A stretch of 64,000 nucleotides of DNA from Mesorhizobium sp. WSM4311. GTDB lineage: Bacteria > Pseudomonadota > Alphaproteobacteria > Rhizobiales > Rhizobiaceae. This document shows, one piece after another, positions 61,654 to 64,000 of the stretch (positions are counted from its first letter, which is position 1; every line of letters begins with the position of its first letter). The stretch is from assembly GCF_002295115.1 (NCBI RefSeq), contig NZ_NSFV01000012.1, positions 1 through 64,000 on the forward strand, given 5' to 3'. A program made the position numbers and the translations under genes. Below the pieces are notes generated by a model, which saw only the letters and a program-made list of their open reading frames with translations, did not search any database and was not told the DNA's origin.

Positions 61654-62160
61654 TCAGGAACCGGCGCCGCTGAGCGTGGTGACGGCGCGGCGATTCTGCG
61701 ACCAGCAGGAGATGTCGTCGCACACCGCGACCGGACGTTCCTTGCCGTAGGAAATGGTCTTCAGGCGGCTGGAAGCGACACCCTTGGAAACGAGGAAGTC
61801 GCGGGCGGCGGCGGCGCGGCGGGCGCCGAGCGCCAGATTGTATTCGCGCGTGCCGCGTTCGTCGGCGTGACCTTCGACGACGATGGCGTACTGCTTGTAC
61901 TGGTTCAGCCACTGCGCCTGGCGGGCCAGCGTCGTCTGCGCATCGGCACGGATCGAGGACGAGTCCGTATCGAAGAAGATCCGGTCGCCAATGTTGACGG
62001 TGAAGTCCTGCGCCGAGCCGGGCGTTGCGGCGCCGGCACCGTTGAGGCCAAGATCGGCGGCGCTGTTGGGCGTCTTCTTCGAAGCGCAACCGGCGATGGC
62101 GAGCATCGCCACCAGCGCGATCATGACCGGGTTTCTGGTAAGTGCTGCGATACGGCCCAT
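61654..62160 (-). CDS. pal: Peptidoglycan-associated lipoprotein Pal
   Basis: A 168-residue OmpA-like lipoprotein. The lipobox is LAIAGC with Cys25. The OmpA domain has VNIGDRIFFDTDSSSIRADA and the peptidoglycan-binding core VVEGHADERGTREYNLALGARRA (quoted as separate halves). It anchors the outer membrane to peptidoglycan and interacts with TolB and TolA. The start at 62160 is supported by AAGGAG in the upstream minus-strand sequence; the ATG 18 bases further on is less well placed. Confidence 0.96.
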   Translation of the reverse strand: MGRIAALTRNPVMIALVAMLAIAGCASKKTPNSAADLGLNGAGAATPGSAQDFTVNIGDRIFFDTDSSSIRADAQTTLARQAQWLNQYKQYAIVVEGHADERGTREYNLALGARRAAAARDFLVSKGVASSRLKTISYGKERPVAVCDDISCWSQNRRAVTTLSGAGS

Positions 62161-62343
62161 GCCGCCTCTCCTTCGCATTTCGAGTGATTTCGTTGATCAC
62201 CCAGTAACCACGTTTGGGTTAACCGGCATTCAAGAAACACGGTTAAAATTTGGTTTAGGCTGCCCGTCCGCAACCTTTTGATCGGGGTCACAGTTGGCGC
62301 GGACCCTAGGCGGAAATGCGGCCAAAACGCGACGAAGGCATGG

Positions 62344-62368
62344 AAAAGGGGCCGAAACGGCCCCTTTT
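62344..62368 (-). terminator. Terminator after tolB
   Basis: AAAAGGGGCC and GGCCCCTTTT form a 10-base-pair stem with a five-base loop; the T run is part of the arm. It separates tolB from pal, so pal likely has its own promoter. Confidence 0.8.
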
Positions 62369-62394
62369 CAGCATGTGTGGCAATTCGGCCGACG

Positions 62395-63705
62395 CTATTC
62401 CAGCAGCGGCGACCAGGCCGGATCCGACGCGAAGTTCGCGGTCGGGATCGGCTGCTCATTGCGGCCGGTGAGATCGACAGAAACCAGCTTCGGGCCGCCA
62501 TTGGAGTCGCGGAAGAACATCAGCACGCGGCCGTTTGGCGCCCAGGTCGGTCCTTCCTGCTGGAAACCGGACGACAGAATGCGCTCGCCGGAACCGTCGG
62601 TCTTCATGACGCCGATCTGGAATTCGCCGCCGGTCTGCTTGGTGAAGGCGATGAGATCGCCGCGCGGCGACCACACCGGCGTTGAATAGACGCCGTCGCC
62701 GAAGGAGATTCGGGTCTGGCCCGAGCCGTCGGCGCCCATGACATAGATCTGCGCGCGGCCGCCGCGGTCGGAAGTGAACACCACCTTGCTGCCGTCGGGC
62801 GAATAGGAGGGCGAGGTGTCGATGGCGGTCGAGTTGGTCAGCCGCGTCGTCGAGCGGCTGCGCAGGTCCATGGCGAAGATGTTGGAATTGCCGTCGTCGC
62901 GCAGCAGGCTCATGATCACCTTCTGGCCGTCGGGCGAGAAGCGCGGCGCAAACGTCATGCCGGGGAAATTGCCGACCAGTTCGCGCTGCCCGGTCTCGAT
63001 CTGCAGGAGATAGACCCGCGGCTGGCCGCTCTCATAGGACATGTAGGTGATTTCCTGCCGGTTCGGCGAGAAACGCGGCGTCAGCACGATCGACCGGCCG
63101 TCCGAGAGATAGCGGACATTGGCGCCGTCCTGGTCCATGATGGCCAGGCGCTTCTTGCGCGCGTTCTTGGCGCCGGATTCGTCGATGAACACCACGCGCG
63201 TGTCGAAGTAGCCCTTCTCGCCGGTCAGCCGTTCATAGATGGCGTCCGCGATGATGTGGGCGACGCGGCGCTGGTTGGCGTCGTTGGCGAAGAACTGCTC
63301 ACCCGACATCTGCTGTCCGGCGAAAGTGTCCCAAAGCCGGTACTGCGCACGGATGCGGCCATCGGCCTCCTTGCTGACGCTGCCGGTGACCAGCGCCTGC
63401 GCGTTGATCACCTTCCAGTCGTCGAAGCGGGGTGCGGCATCCGGGTTCGAGATCTTCTCGATGAAGGCGCTCTTGTCGATCGGCGCGAACAGGCCCGAGC
63501 GCTTCAGGTCGGCCGTGACGATCTGAGAGATCTGCGCGCCAAGCGCGTCGCCGCCCTGGAAATCCGTGATGGCGATCGGCAGCGGCTCGACATTGCCTTT
63601 GTTGACGTTGAGCTCGACGAGCGCCCACGCCGGCATGGGGACTACCGCCGTCATGCCCATCGCCATCGCTGCGACCATCAGGAGCGGCTTGAGGAAGGAT
63701 CTCAT
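62395..63705 (-). CDS. tolB: Periplasmic Tol protein TolB
   Basis: A 436-residue beta-propeller protein with signal peptide MRSFLKPLLMVAAMAMGMTAVVPMPAWA. The N-terminal domain (LVELNVNKGNVEPLPIAITDF) is followed by WD40-like TolB repeats, each with a DGSKVVFTSDRGGRAQIYVMGADGSG-type motif (quoted as PDGSKVVFTSDRGG). TolB binds Pal and TolA at the division site. The start at 63705 gives the standard length; longer open frame lacks homology. It follows tolA after 41 bases. Confidence 0.97.
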   Translation of the reverse strand: MRSFLKPLLMVAAMAMGMTAVVPMPAWALVELNVNKGNVEPLPIAITDFQGGDALGAQISQIVTADLKRSGLFAPIDKSAFIEKISNPDAAPRFDDWKVINAQALVTGSVSKEADGRIRAQYRLWDTFAGQQMSGEQFFANDANQRRVAHIIADAIYERLTGEKGYFDTRVVFIDESGAKNARKKRLAIMDQDGANVRYLSDGRSIVLTPRFSPNRQEITYMSYESGQPRVYLLQIETGQRELVGNFPGMTFAPRFSPDGQKVIMSLLRDDGNSNIFAMDLRSRSTTRLTNSTAIDTSPSYSPDGSKVVFTSDRGGRAQIYVMGADGSGQTRISFGDGVYSTPVWSPRGDLIAFTKQTGGEFQIGVMKTDGSGERILSSGFQQEGPTWAPNGRVLMFFRDSNGGPKLVSVDLTGRNEQPIPTANFASDPAWSPLLE

Positions 63706-63746
63706 ATCTTCTCGCTTCTCTTCTTTTGATTGGTTGGGCGCCAGGC

Positions 63747-64000
63747 CTAGAGGCCGAGCATCTCCCTTGGATCGAAAGTGACCCGGATGTCGTTCCAGAT
63801 GTCCTGCTTGCCGGCAGGAACCTGCAGGCCGGCCACGTCGCATTTCTGAACCGCACGAACCGCGCTTTCATCGAACTGCCGGTTGCCGCTCGACTTTTCA
63901 ACGGACGGACGGCCATCGAGCTTGCCGGAGTTGTCCAGGTTGAAGCGCACGACCACGACGAAATTCTCCGAACCCTCGAGGCCGACAGGCAATGTCCAGC
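63747..64000 (-). CDS. tolA: TolA C-terminal part (runs off the window)
   Basis: About 84 residues of a gene whose 5' end lies outside the window. The segment (FVVVVRFNLDNSGKLDGRPSVEKSSGN...AVRAVQKCDVAGLQVPA) matches the C-terminal TolA/TonB-like domain that contacts TolB and Pal. The full protein would have an inner-membrane helix and a long helical domain. Its order with tolB, pal and cpoB is the standard Tol-Pal arrangement. Confidence 0.9.
   Translation of the reverse strand, partial: WTLPVGLEGSENFVVVVRFNLDNSGKLDGRPSVEKSSGNRQFDESAVRAVQKCDVAGLQVPAGKQDIWNDIRVTFDPREMLGL

Overview
The window looks like a chromosomal segment of a GC-rich alphaproteobacterium of the order Hyphomicrobiales, most probably Mesorhizobium or a close relative. 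The reasons are the very high GC content, the protein types (PhaR/PhaA/PhaB, RpoH2, CarD, FdxA, two Omp25-like beta-barrels, a C-terminally extended Suv3-like helicase), the alphaproteobacterial glmM/ftsH/tilS/cpoB/pal/tolB/tolA block, and regulatory sequences typical of this group (an EcfG-type and an RpoH-type promoter, CtrA-like boxes, GANTC sites, a serC leader). The genus is inferred; no rRNA or tRNA gene was seen. Genes are dense and on both strands. I found no transposase, integrase, prophage or CRISPR array.

Layout. 1-8.3 kb: alpha/beta hydrolase, a small unknown, pyruvate kinase with a DUF1036 secreted protein, N-formylglutamate amidohydrolase with a DUF1244 protein, an MFS transporter converging on a LysR regulator, and a divergent NAD(P)-binding epimerase. 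8.3-17.3 kb: a DUF3309 micro-protein, an RND efflux pump and adaptor, and an iorA-iorB-cytochrome c oxidoreductase operon facing its TetR regulator across a perfect palindrome. 17.3-23.3 kb: patatin-like phospholipase, two divergent citrate-synthase paralogues (one with an N-terminal helix-turn-helix), a GlxA-type regulator and a rhodanese separated by three evenly spaced palindromes, and phaR. 23.6-31.7 kb: phaA-phaB, a 711-base gene-free region rich in GANTC sites, the long helicase, an S4 RNA-binding protein, ferredoxin fdxA and carD.

31.7-43.4 kb: a cystine-type ABC transporter, rpoH2 behind an EcfG-like promoter, an M48 lipoprotein protease, thiBPQ behind a TPP riboswitch, thiamine pyrophosphokinase and an ABC-F ATPase. 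43.4-51.3 kb: a ccdAB toxin-antitoxin pair, an Ala/Pro-rich membrane protein, purA, a DMT exporter and serC-serA with a leader RNA. 51.3-64 kb: two outer-membrane barrels with CtrA-like boxes, glmM, two secreted Cys-repeat proteins inserted between glmM and ftsH, ftsH behind an RpoH promoter, tilS, cpoB, pal, tolB and the 3' end of tolA running off the window.

Functional links. PhaR, PhaA and PhaB form the polyhydroxybutyrate module, and two CTGC-N3-GCAG sites lie next to a TATAAT box in front of phaA; a very similar arrangement precedes the patatin gene. The thiamine genes form a salvage unit: riboswitch-controlled uptake plus pyrophosphorylation. The window also contains both ends of a possible stress cascade: EcfG-type promoter to rpoH2, and RpoH-type promoter to ftsH. 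The less conventional signals are the GANTC-dense intergenic region, the inverted-repeat element translated in frame inside the helicase, the phased triple palindrome before the rhodanese gene, and the HTH-citrate synthase pair.
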